Origin: Argentina anserina
Lineage: Eukaryota; Streptophyta; Magnoliopsida; Rosales; Rosaceae
Assembly: GCF_933775445.1 (NCBI RefSeq)
Contig: NC_065876.1
Span: 17,918,001-17,982,000 of the forward strand
Direction: 5' to 3'
DNA: 64,000 bases
Shown here: one piece after another, positions 1 through 12,914 of the stretch
Layout: every line of letters starts with the position of its first letter
Numbering within the stretch: the first letter of the stretch is position 1
Notes under the pieces: model-generated
What the model was told of the DNA's origin: nothing
Databases searched by the model: none
Seen by the model: only the letters and a program-made list of their open reading frames with translations
Position numbers and translations under genes: made by a program

Positions 1-480
1 CATCACAGAAAGATACTCAAACGGGATTGAAAAGATACTCAAATAGGAATTGGAATGATACTCACGATAGAAACATACTCATTTTGAAATAACACACCCC
101 CACACTTGAAACACTATCAGAGTTCGAAAGAAACTCACATCAGAGAGCATCACAAAAAGATACTCAAACGGGATTGAAAAGATACTCAAATAGGAAATGG
201 AATGATACTCACGATAGAAAATACTCCATTTGAAATAACACACCCCCACACTAGAAACACTCTCAGAATTCAAAACAAACTCGCATCAGAGAAAGATACT
301 AAAACGGGATTGAAAAGATACTCAAATAGGAATTGGAAAGATACTCAGGATAGAAACATACTCACATTGAAATAATACACCCCTACACTGGAAACACTCT
401 CAGAATTAAAAAGAAACTCGCATAAGAGAGCATCACAGAAAGATACTCAAACGGGATTGAAAAGATACTTAAATAGGAAT
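1..480. repeat. Tandem repeat, about 147-bp unit, at least 3 copies
   Basis: The same block (GATACTCAAACGGGATTG, then AGATACTCAAATAGG, then a CACACCCCCACAC stretch, then GAAACACTCTCAG) recurs starting near 1, 148, about 288 and 429. Spacing is about 140-147 bp, and the last unit is cut short near 480. The array may continue left of the window. Short sub-repeats of GATACTC occur inside each unit. No coding frame crosses it. It looks like a local satellite or minisatellite. Confidence 0.85.
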
Positions 481-488
481 TGCGAGAA

Positions 489-760
489 TCACATAGACAA
501 AGAATTATAAATTAACACAAATAAATGAAGCCATGGAGATGAGTTGCGAGAATCACACGTTGTAGGAACTTTAGAGGTACGACTGCAATATGTGAAACTC
601 GGTGGAGATGATGATGGTTTTGGGGTGAACGGCTTGCCTGATTTTTTAGAGAAATTTTATGGTGGTGTTTTGGTAGAGTTTTAACTCTTGAATGCTAAGG
701 AGAAGTGATGATAAAGAATTGTGAATGATGTGCTATTTATAGAAGAGTTTTGGTTCCTTA
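489..760 (-). repeat. Dispersed repeat copy 1 with promoter-like TATA box on minus strand
   Basis: This stretch is close to identical, with a few gaps, to 59106-59373 in the same orientation. Read on the minus strand it has a TATA-like CTATAAATAG at about 735-745, then a CA-rich leader-like stretch containing ACCATCATCATCTCCACCG. It could be the promoter and leader of a duplicated gene end or part of an LTR. I see no protein in it. Confidence 0.6.
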
Positions 761-797
761 ATTATTATAACTTGGACTTTTTCTCTTCAATTTATGG

Positions 798-1116
798 GTT
801 GTCTCATTCGTGCTCTCTTGCATTATCACTTTTTATTTACTTAATCTCTCATTTATCTCTTCATTTTTCTTTTTTTTTATCATTTTTTTTCACTTATTTT
901 TGTCATTGGTGGGTGTAATCTCCTTTGATCAATTACTTCATTTTCTCCTTTAATTTGGTTGTCTCATTCTTTCTCTCTTACATTATCTCTTTTTGTTTAC
1001 TTAATCCCTCATTTATCTCTTCTTATTTTTTCTCTTTTTTTCTTTCATTTATTTTTGTCATTGGTGGGTGCAATCTCCTTTGATCAATTCATTCTTTTTC
1101 TCCTTTAATTTGGTTG
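798..1116. repeat. Tandem duplication, about 160-bp T-rich unit, two copies
   Basis: Unit 1 starts at 798 with GTTGTCTCATTC and unit 2 at 958 with the same words; a third start appears near 1113. Both units contain TTTGTCATTGGTGGGTG and AATCTCCTTTGATCAATT. Pyrimidine-rich and non-coding. The rest of 1117-1690 shows nothing recognisable. Confidence 0.75.
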
Positions 1117-1689
1117 CCTCCTTATGTGACTTTTCCTATATTTTTCCATTCATTCTAACTATACAATTTCATCTTTAAAATATGAAAATAATAAAAGACA
1201 AGAATAAAGTCATGATAATTCATATAAACTTGTCCTAATCTAGACAAATATTGTCTTAAAAAAACATATGCGATAGATAATCTCAATTAGATTAGGAAAG
1301 TTTCCATTTCACAACAGGGAACTTTCTCGATCAAGTAAGTTACTAGAATAAGAAAGTATGTTTCCTAAATGGTACGTTTTCTAGTCTAAAAAGGATTCCT
1401 AATGCAAGTAGGATTCTCAATATATCACCAATGCAACAGAAACGTCGAAAGATGAAGACGCCTAATCCAACTAGGATTCTAGACCATTTCTGCGCTTTCA
1501 ACTCGTTTAAGCACAAAAATGCCATCAATGCCACCGAAGACTCCTACTACGACTCAATGACTCGAAATTACAACAATAAGGGCTAAGCAAAATACAAATG
1601 GAGGTAAAAACATGTCAAGAACGTCGCACAAAGTGCTCATATCAGATCCTCGACCACTCATTAGATCCATGGATGTTCTAGAGATTAGT

Positions 1690-3270
1690 TAACCCACGTG
1701 CCTAGCCCCGAGATCCTAGGTCACTTGCCATACCCATGGGCGAGTAGGTACACTCCCCGTCTCGGCTCCGCTTCTCTCCTACGGGCGATTACGTGTGCTC
1801 CCATACCTGATCCGAGCGCGCATTTAGACAGTCCTCGGCCCGGCTTCTACATCTCCGGAAACCGGGGGATTTGTGCATCCGACATCCGCCCTGCCATGAC
1901 CCAAATACCGGGGAACTTAACCATCTTATCCATCACACCAACCGAGGCGAGTCCCTAGCACTCCCCTGCACAGCATGGCCCGACTTGGCTCCAAAGGAAC
2001 TACGTTTGGTTTGATCCTATGCATGGGTACGTTGGCACTCTAGCACTCACCTAGAAGTAACCATCTCTCACACGCATTGTCATATGATCCCTCAGGTCAC
2101 ACATATGTCCCACATATTGCCATATGATCCCCCGGAACACGACCATATGTCGAACACATTGCCATGTGATCCCCCGGATCACAACCGCATGTCACAGGTA
2201 TCACTATATGATCCCCCGGATCTTGTCGCACATATAGCCATGTGATCCCCCGTATCATGACCGCATGTCACATGTATCACCATATGATCACTCGGATCTC
2301 GTCTCACATTATCGGCATATGATCCCCCGGATCATGTCGGTGCATCGTATACACCACCACATGCTCTTCTAGATTGTAACATTCGCCCGTCTTGATTTCA
2401 GTTCTCCCGACACCATACTTATCTCCTCACCCGGTCTCTCTGAGACCTGACATCTTTTACACCCGGTTCGTCCTTATCAGATGGAGACCAAGTGACTTAT
2501 ACATCATACCCGCCGCATATAATCACCCGGCATCACATCCTTGCTCATCATACATCACGTGCATATTTATCGTGCACTACATGCATACTCATGTTGTACC
2601 ACGTGCATACATGTCATGCATTGCATGCTCATCGTGCATCGCAATCACATATCCCACAGACATGGCTCACATCATACGATCTCTCCCGGGACCTCACATC
2701 ATTGTGCACATTTCTTTATGTATGGTCCGTCCCTCTCTTGCATGTGGACTGGTAGTGTTGCCACTGGTGCTCCAACACTCGTTCAAACTCTCATTTTTGA
2801 TGTTTTATCTGATAAAATCCCCACCCAAGAGTCTATTGATCGGGAATTTGGGGACTTGTTAACACCACGCTCTATAAAGGGATAAACATCATGATTGCTC
2901 ACCACTTTAGGGTCCAATTGGCCCAAAAACCTATTATTAGCCCATACAGATAGTTTGATAATCTTACTGGTTACACACTATTTGACTCTATAAATATGTT
3001 TCTCTTCTCCACAACATGGTAAGCCCTATACACATCCCTCACACCCTTTCTCCTACTAACTTTACACGTCTATTTTTGTAGCTGACTTAGGCATCAGAGG
3101 GCTGAAGGCCGGCCAGCCCGATCGTCACCTCATAACGCAGTGTGCTTGTGGTTTACAGGTGATCATATAACTTCATCAGTTCGCTGGAGTTCCCCTGCCG
3201 AAATCCTGACGTAACACGTGCATAAAATATGTTTGCATAATTCGATCATGGTTGAGCCTTGACTGACTTG
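1690..3270. other. GC-richer repeat-derived block, probably retroelement debris
   Basis: Base composition changes sharply near 1690 to GC-richer sequence and returns to AT-rich after about 3270. Open frames here have no recognisable domain and overlap in several frames, as repeat-derived DNA does. The part at 3060-3230 (GCTGACTTAGGCATCAGAGGG, then CCGGCCAGCCCGATCG, then a GTTTACAG-like stretch) resembles the R-U5 end of plant gypsy-type LTRs, but this rests on general resemblance only. I could not find paired LTRs or a target duplication. Confidence 0.4.
2091..2345. repeat. Short tandem repeat with CATATGATCCCCCGGATC core
   Basis: The core CATATGATCC (or CATGTGATCC) recurs at about 2091, 2121, 2163, 2205, 2239, 2281 and 2316. 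Later intervals alternate at roughly 35 and 42 bp, so the present repeat may be a dimer of about 77 bp. Most copies continue with CCCGGATC. No coding potential. Confidence 0.75.
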
Positions 3271-4180
3271 CAGAGGAGGTTGGTACTCAATATATGTTGC
3301 CCTAGTTTAATCAAATGTAGTTTAGGTAAGAGACTTATTAGTGTCGCAGTCTAAAACTCTAAATAGACCTACACAAAAATTAAACATACCAAGATACATT
3401 ATGACAACTTTGGAGCTTTATGAAGTTGCATTATCATAGTAAAGACATACAAGTTCATTATTTTCAAGAAATAAAAATTGGATTGCAAGGCCAAGAATTG
3501 TAATTGTCATATCTTTCAATGCTTCATGAAAATATTTTATCAAAGTAATAGGTTTGTCTTCCTTTTTTTTTAATTATAAAATTCTCATGAAATTTTGTTA
3601 TCATGACAATGTTCATATAATATGTTAAATAATATAATTATAAAAATTATATAGACAAAGCATATGCAATAAATAGAGCATAACACTTAACATGGTTAAA
3701 TAATTTACAAAACCTAGGCAATTATCGTATTCATGATACATGCCAAATATCATGTATAAATATAATATTTGAAACGAAAAACATAACACTACGATTTAAT
3801 TACATGCTAAGTAATTAAATTTTAAAAAAATGCAAATCTTCATATCATATAACATGTCACAATATTAGATGCTTACTTTACTCACATAACATATATAAAT
3901 AATTTATCAAGCTTGTGTAGTAATCGTAAATGACTTTGAGTAATATCATTATGAGTTAAATATAAGTATTTATTTTCTTTAAAACTCAATACCAAATTGA
4001 ATGTTAGGAACGAGGGAAGTGATAGACAACAACTCCACAGCGATGACCGAGACTTGAATTACTAAGAGTTGGCACTATACTTTTTCAAGATATAAATGAG
4101 GATCGCATCATCCAATATTGTCAGAGAAAGAGATATTTATTGTGAATTAACTGGTCAATAAATAAATAAATAAAAGAGGG
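3271..4180. other. AT-rich intergenic DNA, nothing recognised
   Basis: Strongly AT-rich, with many TAAATA and ATTATAT runs and no long frames. It precedes the ARF1 promoter. Confidence 0.6.
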
Positions 4181-5326
4181 GGTGGAGAAAATTGAAAGCG
4201 ACGGGGAAGGAGACAGAAGCTGTAGGGTTTGCAGGGTACGAATGGCATCGCTGTTCTCTAACTTTTATTATTTATTCGCTACGCCCACGCGCGAGATAGC
4301 GCGTGCGTACTACGCGCCCCAACCACCTACCCATACCAACCAACCACACACCAAAACGACTGTTCGTGTCTGTTTAAAGCCAACGTAATTTATTTAAAAA
4401 TTATAATTACAGTAAAAAAAAGAGAGAGAGAGAGAAGAAAACAAAGAGGACTAAGAGAGAGGGGCTGGTGTCGGCTTCAACCAAACACGACCTTATCATC
4501 CTAAAACTCTCTCGCTCTCTCTCTCTCTCTTCCTCCTCCGATCTCGCTCGGTCTTCTTCTTCTCACAAACCCTAATTTAGCTCTTTTTCCAGCACGGGCT
4601 CTTCTCCGCCGTCAGGTAGCTACACTCTTGTTACTGCTCTCAGTAAAAACCTTTTGTTCTTTTATTTTACATTTCAACTCTTGACCCGGTTGAATCGGGG
4701 TTTCTGGGGTTTGACGATTTTGGTCGGGTTCTTGATAGGAAGCATACTTGTGAAAAGAGATCTGCTAGACTTTGTAGTTGCTTTGTCCCAAAATGGCATG
4801 CTTTTATTTTTTTATTTTTTTTATGAATAAGTAGAATAGGATATGAATTTGGTGTTGTTGGAGTTTGGAAGTAGTGAGAATTGGAGTTAGATCGCATAGG
4901 GTGGAGGATTCGTTTGCATTTATTGCTTTACTGTTATTGCATTTCTGTTATATTTAATTTCAATGTCGAATTTAGTTTAATGAGTGAGATTTGCCCATGT
5001 TGCGAAATCCAAGTTAACACCGAAAAGTGTTTTTAAGTTTGGGGGTTTATGTTTACATAATTTGAGGTTTAAAGCTCCAGCTTTGTTTCGCTGTATTTAA
5101 CCGGCTCTGAGCTGATGTGTAGTTTGCATTTTTAGTTTTAGGCTTTTGGGGTGGCTTTGCATTCATTATGGTTGGTTTCTGATAGGTTTCGTTTAGTTCA
5201 GTTTGGTGGGCATTATATATATTGCCACTGTTCCTTGCCTTTGGTTATATATAAATAGCTTGGTGACAGTAGGTGTTTCACAGAGTAAAGCTTCAGTTGT
5301 TGGAGGATATTTGGTTTGTTCTTGCT
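4181..5326 (+). promoter_or_regulatory. ARF1-like promoter and 5' untranslated region with probable leader intron
   Basis: A GA-rich run at 4418-4440 is followed by a CT-rich leader (4507-4575) containing CTCTCTCTCTCTCTC and ACAAACCCTAATTTAG, typical of plant 5' UTRs. A donor-like CCGTCAG|GTAGC at about 4614 and an acceptor-like TTTCACAG at about 5283 suggest one leader intron of about 670 bp, placing the start codon at 5327 in the second exon. A TGTCGG auxin-response hexamer occurs at 4469-4474, but six bases are not strong evidence. Exact transcription start and leader splicing are inference. Confidence 0.55.
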
Positions 5327-8300
5327 ATGGCTCTCTCGTCATCAAGTCATCCCTCAGGAACTTCCCGTCCAGGTTTGAGTTCCCATTTTACGATTATCAA
5401 TACTGTAATTATGTTATGCTTGCTATTAATAAAGTATATAAAGAAGTGAAATGTTGATTAAGATTACTGAACAGAAAAAGAAACTATCGAATACTATAAA
5501 AGGATATCTATGTAACCATGCCTGAGGGTTCAGCACTTTGACTTTCATTCCGTTCATGATGCATCAATGTGGAAACAAATTTTCTTGAGTCATTGCTTTG
5601 GTTGGGATTTTGAAGTAATAATCTTATTGATACTATCAAGGACAATAAGGTTTTACGATGGATCTGTTTTAAATTTGCCAAAGAGGGATAGTTCATCCTT
5701 TGTCTTTAGATTTTTATGATCACACTGAAGGAGTAGGAGTATGTTGAGTTTTCTTTTACAAGGCCAAATCTCATATAATTGCTCAAATTGAGTTTGTATA
5801 GACCCTATACGTTTTTAAACCAAAAACAAAAGACCCTATACGTTAAGAATTCCGTCACTTTTCTTTCTTAAAAAAAAAATAGTTCCCTCGTTTTCTTCTT
5901 CTTCTTCAAGCCATATGAATTTTATAAGAGTAAAAAGAAGTTTATGGGATTCTTTCTGCTGTGCCATACTTGATAAAAATGTGTTCGTCTTACTATTGGG
6001 GTGTCAAGGCTTATCTTTGTCAACCATTTTTTAGGGACAAGTGATGCTTTGTTTAAGGAGCTATGGCATGCTTGTGCCGGACCCCTTGTCACCCTGCCAC
6101 GTGAAGGGGAGCGAGTTTATTACTTCCCACAGGGGCACATGGAACAGGTAAGTTGGAATTCTAAGTTTATATCGTTGCACATGTGATTCCATCTTAGTAC
6201 TTCAATTGTAGGTTTGGTTTGTGGAACATGCTCTGAAATGCTTTTTTCTCAATACTTCCAGTGATGAATTATGAGTAGCATGGGTTCCTGAATAATGTAG
6301 ATATATCTGTTAAAATGAAAAAAAAAAAGGATCATGGCATTCCTTATGGCATGGAGATAAATTAGTGAGTTAATGGCCAGTCCTCATGTAAAAAGAAAAA
6401 AAAAGGCACGATGCATATCCATATTTCTTTTTATATAATTTTACTTGTTTATGTATCCAAATCTCTTTCTGTTTTTAGTAATTTTACAGTATGTTTAACT
6501 GGTAAAATGAATCAGAGTTATTTGTGAGTGACTTGTTGGTTACCTGGATTCACGTTTTCCTAAACCTTGTGACCTGAAGTTGAGTTTTATCAGGCTTAGG
6601 TTTTTGTCTGATTTTCTTCTTAGAGTATGTTTAACCAATTTGTGTTCTTAAGTTATAATAATAGGGTTTAGGGGTTTGAAATCCGTTGGTGTCTTCCTAC
6701 AAGTGTCTGTAATTATTCATTTGTAAGTTTCCCTGTATCTGACAATTCTCTATCATCATGAAGTCTAATTCTCCATTTTCTCAGTTATTTTACTTTTCTA
6801 CCTCACTTTATTTATGTGGGGGTGTCTTATTTCAGCTAGAGGCGTCAATGCATCAGATGTCGGAGCAGCAAATGCCTTCATTTAATCTGCCATCCAAAAT
6901 TTTATGTAAAGTTGTTAATGTTCAGCTTCGGGTGGGTGCATCATGCTTATTTTTATCTGCTATGGTGGATCTTTTTGCTTGGTGTGGGCCAGAACTTGGC
7001 CCAGTTGCAATATTTTAGTTATATGATTGGCTCTTAACCTGTGTAGGCTGAACCAGAAACTGACGAAGTTTATGCGCAAGTTACTCTGCTACCAGAAACT
7101 GATGTGAGTTATCTCTTCTTCCAAATAAGTGTAACCCGTAACTGTATTAGTCATTTGTGGTGAAAGACTGAAAGTATGTCCTTCGTAGTTACATCTTGTA
7201 TTAAACGTAATTGATTCCAACCGATTCTATGTTGCCCTCTTTGGTTTAATTTTATAACCTTAATGAATCAGCAAAGCGAGGTAACAAGCCCAGATCCTCC
7301 TCTCCATGAAACTGCACGATGTACAGTCCATTCATTTTGCAAGACACTTACTGCTTCTGACACTAGCACACATGGAGGATTCTCTGTCCTTCGGAGGCAT
7401 GCTGATGATTGTCTGCCACCACTGGTGAGCTTCATATATCTTTTCAATTATTAATATTTAATCAAGTTAACATTCTACCTCAGTTAGGTACTTTATATAT
7501 ACATGTTTGTGTGTATACATCTCTCTCTTCTGTGGTTTGGTTGCTCATCTCTCTTTGGCTAGCCTAAATTAAAGTTTTTTGTATGTTTGTTAGGATATGT
7601 CTCAGCAGCCCCCTTGGCAAGAACTAGTTGCAACTGATCTGCATGGAAATGAATGGCATTTTCGGCATATATTTCGAGGTTGATTGCTTTTTAATTTATG
7701 TTTTAAATGGTTATGAACATTCTGTTTATCTTGGAATATTTCTATGCTTGTGTTAGTATTTCTGTCAAAAACACTATTAAGTGATTGTTTTTAATCCAAA
7801 AAATAAACACCACATGGATTTATCCCGTGATCAGTGCAGAGTAGACATTTAAGTGATTTGTATTTCTTGTCCTACATCACGTCGTATGTAGTATCTTCCA
7901 TTATAGCCTCTTCCCCTGGTGTGAGGAATCTGGGAAACGCTTCTCTTCCTTGTGTTTATTCTTTTCCAATGTTTACCACATTGTATGTATCTCTTCATTA
8001 TCATGTCAAGTTAGTCCTCAATAAGTACCATGGGAAATAAATACCTACTGGTGTCCTATCATCCTAGTGACTTTTATATGCCAGACTTTCTGCTTTCTGG
8101 TTGGGATGTTGCATATTTGAAATGATTTGTCATTATTTCTTGGTTTAGCCTTATTTATGTATCTAATGTACTTATTTATTTCTGAAGACCGTCCTGTTTC
8201 ATTCTAGCATGCATATCACATCCACATGTCATTTTGCCCAGGGTTTTGAGATATTATGCCTGCCTAACCTTAGATTTATGTCTATTTTTTCAGTTTGTTA

Positions 8301-11300
8301 GTGTTACTAAAATTATTTATTCCATCTCTTAAAAAACAATCCAGGGCAACCTAGGCGTCACTTGCTTACAACTGGGTGGAGCGTTTTTGTCAGTTCCAAA
8401 AAATTAGTAGCTGGTGACGCGTTTATATTCCTAAGGCAAGTCTGTAAATGAGGAAGAGTATTTGTTTTACTTTTATTACTTGAAAAGATTCACATTGTTT
8501 GTTTATGCATATCATGTATGTTCCAGAGGTGAGACTGGAGAGCTGCGTGTTGGTGTCAGGAGACTCATGAGACAGGCAAGCAATATGCCGTCTTCTGTTA
8601 TTTCTAGCCACAGTATGCATCTTGGGGTCCTAGCTACTGCATCTCATGCCATTGCAACTGGGACACTATTTTCGGTCTTCTACAAGCCAAGGTCTTGCCT
8701 CTTTTACATATGAAGGCTGTTCATTTTTTATATGTTTTAGTTGTACTTATAATATAACTATAGTTTCTTCCCAGACTGTTGTATTTATTTGATAAATTTT
8801 CTTTATATGATATGTATTTTTATATTTTTATATATCATATCACAAAATTTGTGTATATATGTATTAGTGGTTTCTTTGGTTGGTATGTCTAGTTAGAATT
8901 GGTCTGTTACTGCCGACATGAAATGTTCCTTTATAGTCTATTAGTCTTGTTGAGAAGTTAGACATCTCTAGATAGGGTTGTTGCATTACCAAATAATCAA
9001 ATCCCATTGCTTGCACACTGCTTTTTATTTCCATTTTTTTTTCTTTTTGTATTTCTCATATGTACATGCTTAAAGTAAAATATTTATTTTGTCTTCATTT
9101 GTGCAGAACAAGTCGATCTGAGTTCCTTGTAAGCATCAACAAGTACCTTGAAGCTCGCAGTCATAAACTTTCTGTCGGTATGAGGTTTAAAATGAGATTT
9201 GAGGGTGAGGAAGTTCCTGAAAGAAGGTATGTTTAAATGCATAGTTATTCTGTAAAATTTTGCACTAGCTTTTACTGACCTAAATTACTGAACTGCAGGT
9301 TCAGTGGCACAATTGTTGGTGTCGGAGATAATACATCACCTGGATGGTCAAATTCTGAGTGGCGATCACTAAAGGTTCTATCTTTTTTTTTTCTTTGTCT
9401 TTTTTATGATGATCCTATTTGGTGTTGACCAGTTTCAACAACATATTTTCAATGGTGATACTTGGAAGTACAAGTAATGCCAGATTAAAGTATACTTTCA
9501 ATAGAAATTAGAATTATATTCCTTTTTAAATGAAGAGGGATAACATAAGACAATTTAAAGAAAACTTTAATTTCTGGTGTGTACGCGTGTTGTGTGTATG
9601 TGCTTGTGAGGGTCCTGGGCATGTTAAAGTAGTTTCTTTAATTTTTAGCTTCCAGTACATGTGGAGCATGCATCAATTGAAGGCACGTAACTTCCAAAAC
9701 TAGGTTATCTAAGTTAAAGTATATTCCCTCTCAAGTCAATGTGGCTTTATGTTTCCTAATTATCAGTTGAAGTTTTGGGAATGTTGAAGTTGAAGACGAA
9801 TTACTTGTTGGAGTCTAAATTATGGAAAGTGCTATAAACAAACACTTAGAAGTACAACTCATTGCAGTCGAATCGCTGGGTTATATGAATTTTAGGTTTG
9901 CACTAGCGTCATTCCCACACGTTATCAGTAGAAAAATGTGGATTTCTGTCACCACCATCTTTCATTGTGTTATATGAATTTTGTTATAGGATAATTTTTC
10001 AAATAATCTATAATATAAAGGATAATTTAGGCCATCCACAATTGGGTAAGCTTTTTTGGCTTGGGTTTATAGTAGTTGAGATGGGTTGCTTATTGTTTTA
10101 TGTATGAAGAGTGACTTATGTGGACTTTTCATTAACACCTGTGTAAACATCCATTATCAAATGGGGAACAAGTGCCTTTAATTGTATATTTTATTATTTT
10201 TAATTATTTCCTTACTCTGATGAGCATTTTATACGTAGTTTCCACTTGCGTTTACTTTCTGTTTTAGTTGTGTTTCATTTGAAATTACACTTCCATCAAG
10301 CTTTATGGCTTAGTTTGGATTTGAAGTGGAAAAGCTCAAATTTAGAAAAACTGAGTTTTAAATAAGTAATGTCCACTTGCTTTTTAAAATCGTGATTATT
10401 TAAACTAAATTTCGCTACTAAGCATCTTATAAAAACTTACCAAACAGAGAATCAACTTATAATGGTAATTATAAGTGCTCATTTTGCTCAAATCTCAATA
10501 CCAAACTAAGCCTGTATTGCTTTTTTCCAGGTCCAGTGGGATGAACCCTCATCTATACTGCGGCCTGATAGAGTCTCACCTTGGGAATTGGAGCCACTCG
10601 TAGCGACTACTCCACAAAACCCCCAACCTGCCCTGAGAAACAAGCGGGCCCGAGCTCCTGTTTTACCTTCTTCATTGCCAGATCTCTCTGCAATGGGTAT
10701 GATTCTTTTTCTCAATTATATGTCATTGGCATTCTGTCTCCATGTAAACCTTTGATTCAAAATTAGTTCTTTATGATCTTTGGGTATCAGGTGAGTGGAA
10801 ATCCCAAATAGAACCTCCTTCCACTTTCTCTTATAATGACCCACAGCGTGGTCGAGACCTCTATCCATCACCCAAGTATAGTACCGCTTCGAAAGCCACC
10901 AATTCTCTATGTTTTACGGGCAATAATTCTCTAGCCACTGTTTCTGGGAATCCAATGTTTTGGTCCAATCGAGTTGAAGGTGTAACAGAGTCTTTTTCAC
11001 CCGTTATGAAAGATTCAGTGGAAAGGAGACAAAACACTGGGAATGGCTATAGGCTATTTGGAATTCAGTTGCTTGACAACTCTAATGCAGAAGAGACTTC
11101 ACCCATGGTAGTGCCTGGAAAGCTCGGGGATGTTCAACTAATTTCTTCATTTGATGCTGAATCTGACCAACACTCAGAACCATCAAATATCAACCGATCT
11201 GACCTTCCTTCAGGAAGTTGTGACGCTGAGAAATCATCCCTCAGATCACCTCAGGAATTGCAAAGTAGGCAAATTCGGAGTTGCACAAAGGTAGTCTATC

Positions 11301-12138
11301 TCCCTTTGGCCCCCAATTATATAATTTGTCTTTAACCTTTGGGGGAAATTTATGGTTTATTATGCTATGTGCGATTTTTGTCTGTATTTGAGAAGGTTAT
11401 TGGACCAAATGAAATCCTATTAAAAGTAATTGATCATGTTCCGTGACTTTTATCCTTTTGAGAAGAAATTTGGGTTTTATTGGTCAAGATGTGATGTCTT
11501 TGTCTCTCTGGTTTCCTCTTAGGTTCATATGCAAGGGATTGCAGTTGGAAGAGCCGTAGATTTGACTCGGTTTGAGGGATATGAAGACCTGCTTAAGAAA
11601 CTGGAAGAGATGTTTGATATTGAAGGTGAGCTGAGTGGATCTACCAAGAAATGGCAAGTTGTCTACACTGATGATGAGGATGACATGATGATGGTTGGGG
11701 ATGATCCATGGAAGTAAGTGATCCAGCCAACCCTAAAATTTTTAATTTCAATCTCACACCAAGAAATGAATTCTCAAGTAATTATTGCCATTGGTGATTT
11801 TAAAGCGCTACCTAATGAGTAGATGGTTTATTTCTCCTCGCTGCAAGTACTTAGGTTACTGAATCTATTTTTTGAAGAAAAATTACCAACTTTGTCTGTC
11901 CCATGGCTGTTAAAATGAATCTAATAGTTGCAGTGTGCTAATTTTGTAAAATCTGTGTTCTTGTAGTGAGTTCTGCCGAATGGTAAGGAAGATTTTTATC
12001 TATACAGCTGAGGAAGTGAAGAGGTTGTCCCCCAAGATAAAACTTCCAGTAGGTGGAGAGGCTAAACAAGGCAAGCCCGATTGTGAAGCAGCTATTAACA
12101 CGGAAGACCACTCATCTATCGTGGAGCCGGCATATTAA
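5327..12138 (+). CDS. ARF1: Auxin response factor 1-like transcription factor, 14 coding exons, 676 aa
   Basis: Nuclear transcription factor binding auxin response elements; the ARF1 class is a repressor of auxin-responsive genes. Exons: 5327-5372, 6035-6147, 6836-6931, 7047-7103, 7272-7424, 7594-7678, 8345-8435, 8527-8691, 9107-9226, 9299-9374, 10531-10696, 10791-11290, 11523-11713, 11967-12138. All join in phase to 2031 nt. The N-terminal region has [20 protein letters not shown]. The B3 domain (about residues 119-225) has [15 protein letters not shown] and [13 protein letters not shown]. The ARF domain spans about 247-335 ([26 protein letters not shown]). The middle region is S/P/N-rich, not Q-rich, fitting a repressor. 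The C-terminal PB1 domain starts near 555 ([30 protein letters not shown]). Length and motifs match Arabidopsis ARF1 (665 aa as I recall it). It appears intact. Start chosen because exon 1 encodes [11 protein letters not shown] and joins in frame. Confidence 0.95.
8436..8526 (+). other. GC-AG intron in the B3 region of ARF1-like gene
   Basis: Exon 7 ends ATTCCTAAG and is followed by GCAAGT, not GTAAGT. The next exon starts after TTCCAG. Joining AG|A keeps the frame and restores the conserved [14 protein letters not shown] stretch. AG|GCAAGT is the standard strong form of the minor GC donor class. No nearby GT donor keeps the conserved protein. Confidence 0.85.
10307..10512. mobile_element. 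Short MITE-like inverted-repeat element in ARF1 intron
   Basis: The left end GGCTTAGTTTGG (10307) is matched by CCAAACTAAGCC ending at 10512, and the similarity continues inward (GATTTGAAG against CAAATCTCAATA). Size about 205 bp, no coding capacity. It lies in the 1.16-kb intron between the exons ending 9374 and starting 10531, and leaves the splice sites untouched. The superfamily is not clear because I could not define the target duplication. Confidence 0.7.
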
Positions 12139-12570
12139 TATATGCCAGCACAGAGCTAGCTATATGAAGAGCATGGAAAGGAAGAATTACCAGAAGAAAC
12201 TGAAATCAAAAGAATAGAACATGGCTCACCTGAGAATGTCTGCTCGGATGATGCTTTTATAAACAAGGTAGTCAACCAGGATAACTGGTACAGTTTTCCA
12301 ACATGTTGAAATGGAGGGAGTGCAATTTGCAGTGGCAAGCAGCGTACTGTTGTTTTTCTTGTGAAATAGTCTAGTTTAGTGTATCCACGAGGATCTCATG
12401 GTGGTTGGTTCAAAGGGCGCGTGTAGCTACCAAAGTTTTTCCTGGCATTCCTGCTGTGTATGAAATGTGCGATAATGTTCTTCATCCTTTGATGTTGTAC
12501 TTTTGTTCGAAATCAAAGACAAGGTGTATTGAGCCGTCGTACATAAATATATAGCCTTCTTTCTCTTGCT
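12139..12570 (+). other. ARF1-like 3' untranslated region
   Basis: Sequence following the TAA at 12136-12138 without further coding similarity. Likely ends near 12540-12570, where ACATAAATATATAG and T-rich sequence could serve polyadenylation. The end is an estimate. Confidence 0.5.
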
Positions 12571-12914
12571 TACAAATGCATTCGGTAGTCTGTAACCTTA
12601 TACGGTGCCTGATGGCTGAGGTCAGATACATGAGAAAATCTCACAACTCTGCTATTTTTTGGCCTACACACTATCGAGCCTGACCCCAGCCTTGTGAGAG
12701 ATTCTCTTTGTTTTGTTGCAAACTCTGATTTTGAAGACTAAAATCCTGCATCAACTGGCTGCAGTGATAATGTGATGGTGTTGAAGTGTGGACTTGTGTT
12801 AAATCTACCCGCCGAAGTTTCATTTCATTATATTTTTAAGAGAGAATGTCTCATAAGAATATTTCTCATTCAAGATCACATCACTGAGATGCTCCACAAG
12901 CACATTGCATGACG

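Noticed and set aside
4469..4474. TGTCGG auxin response element in the ARF1 leader, suggesting self-regulation
   Set aside because: A six-base match is expected by chance every few kb, and no second element in the usual spacing was seen.
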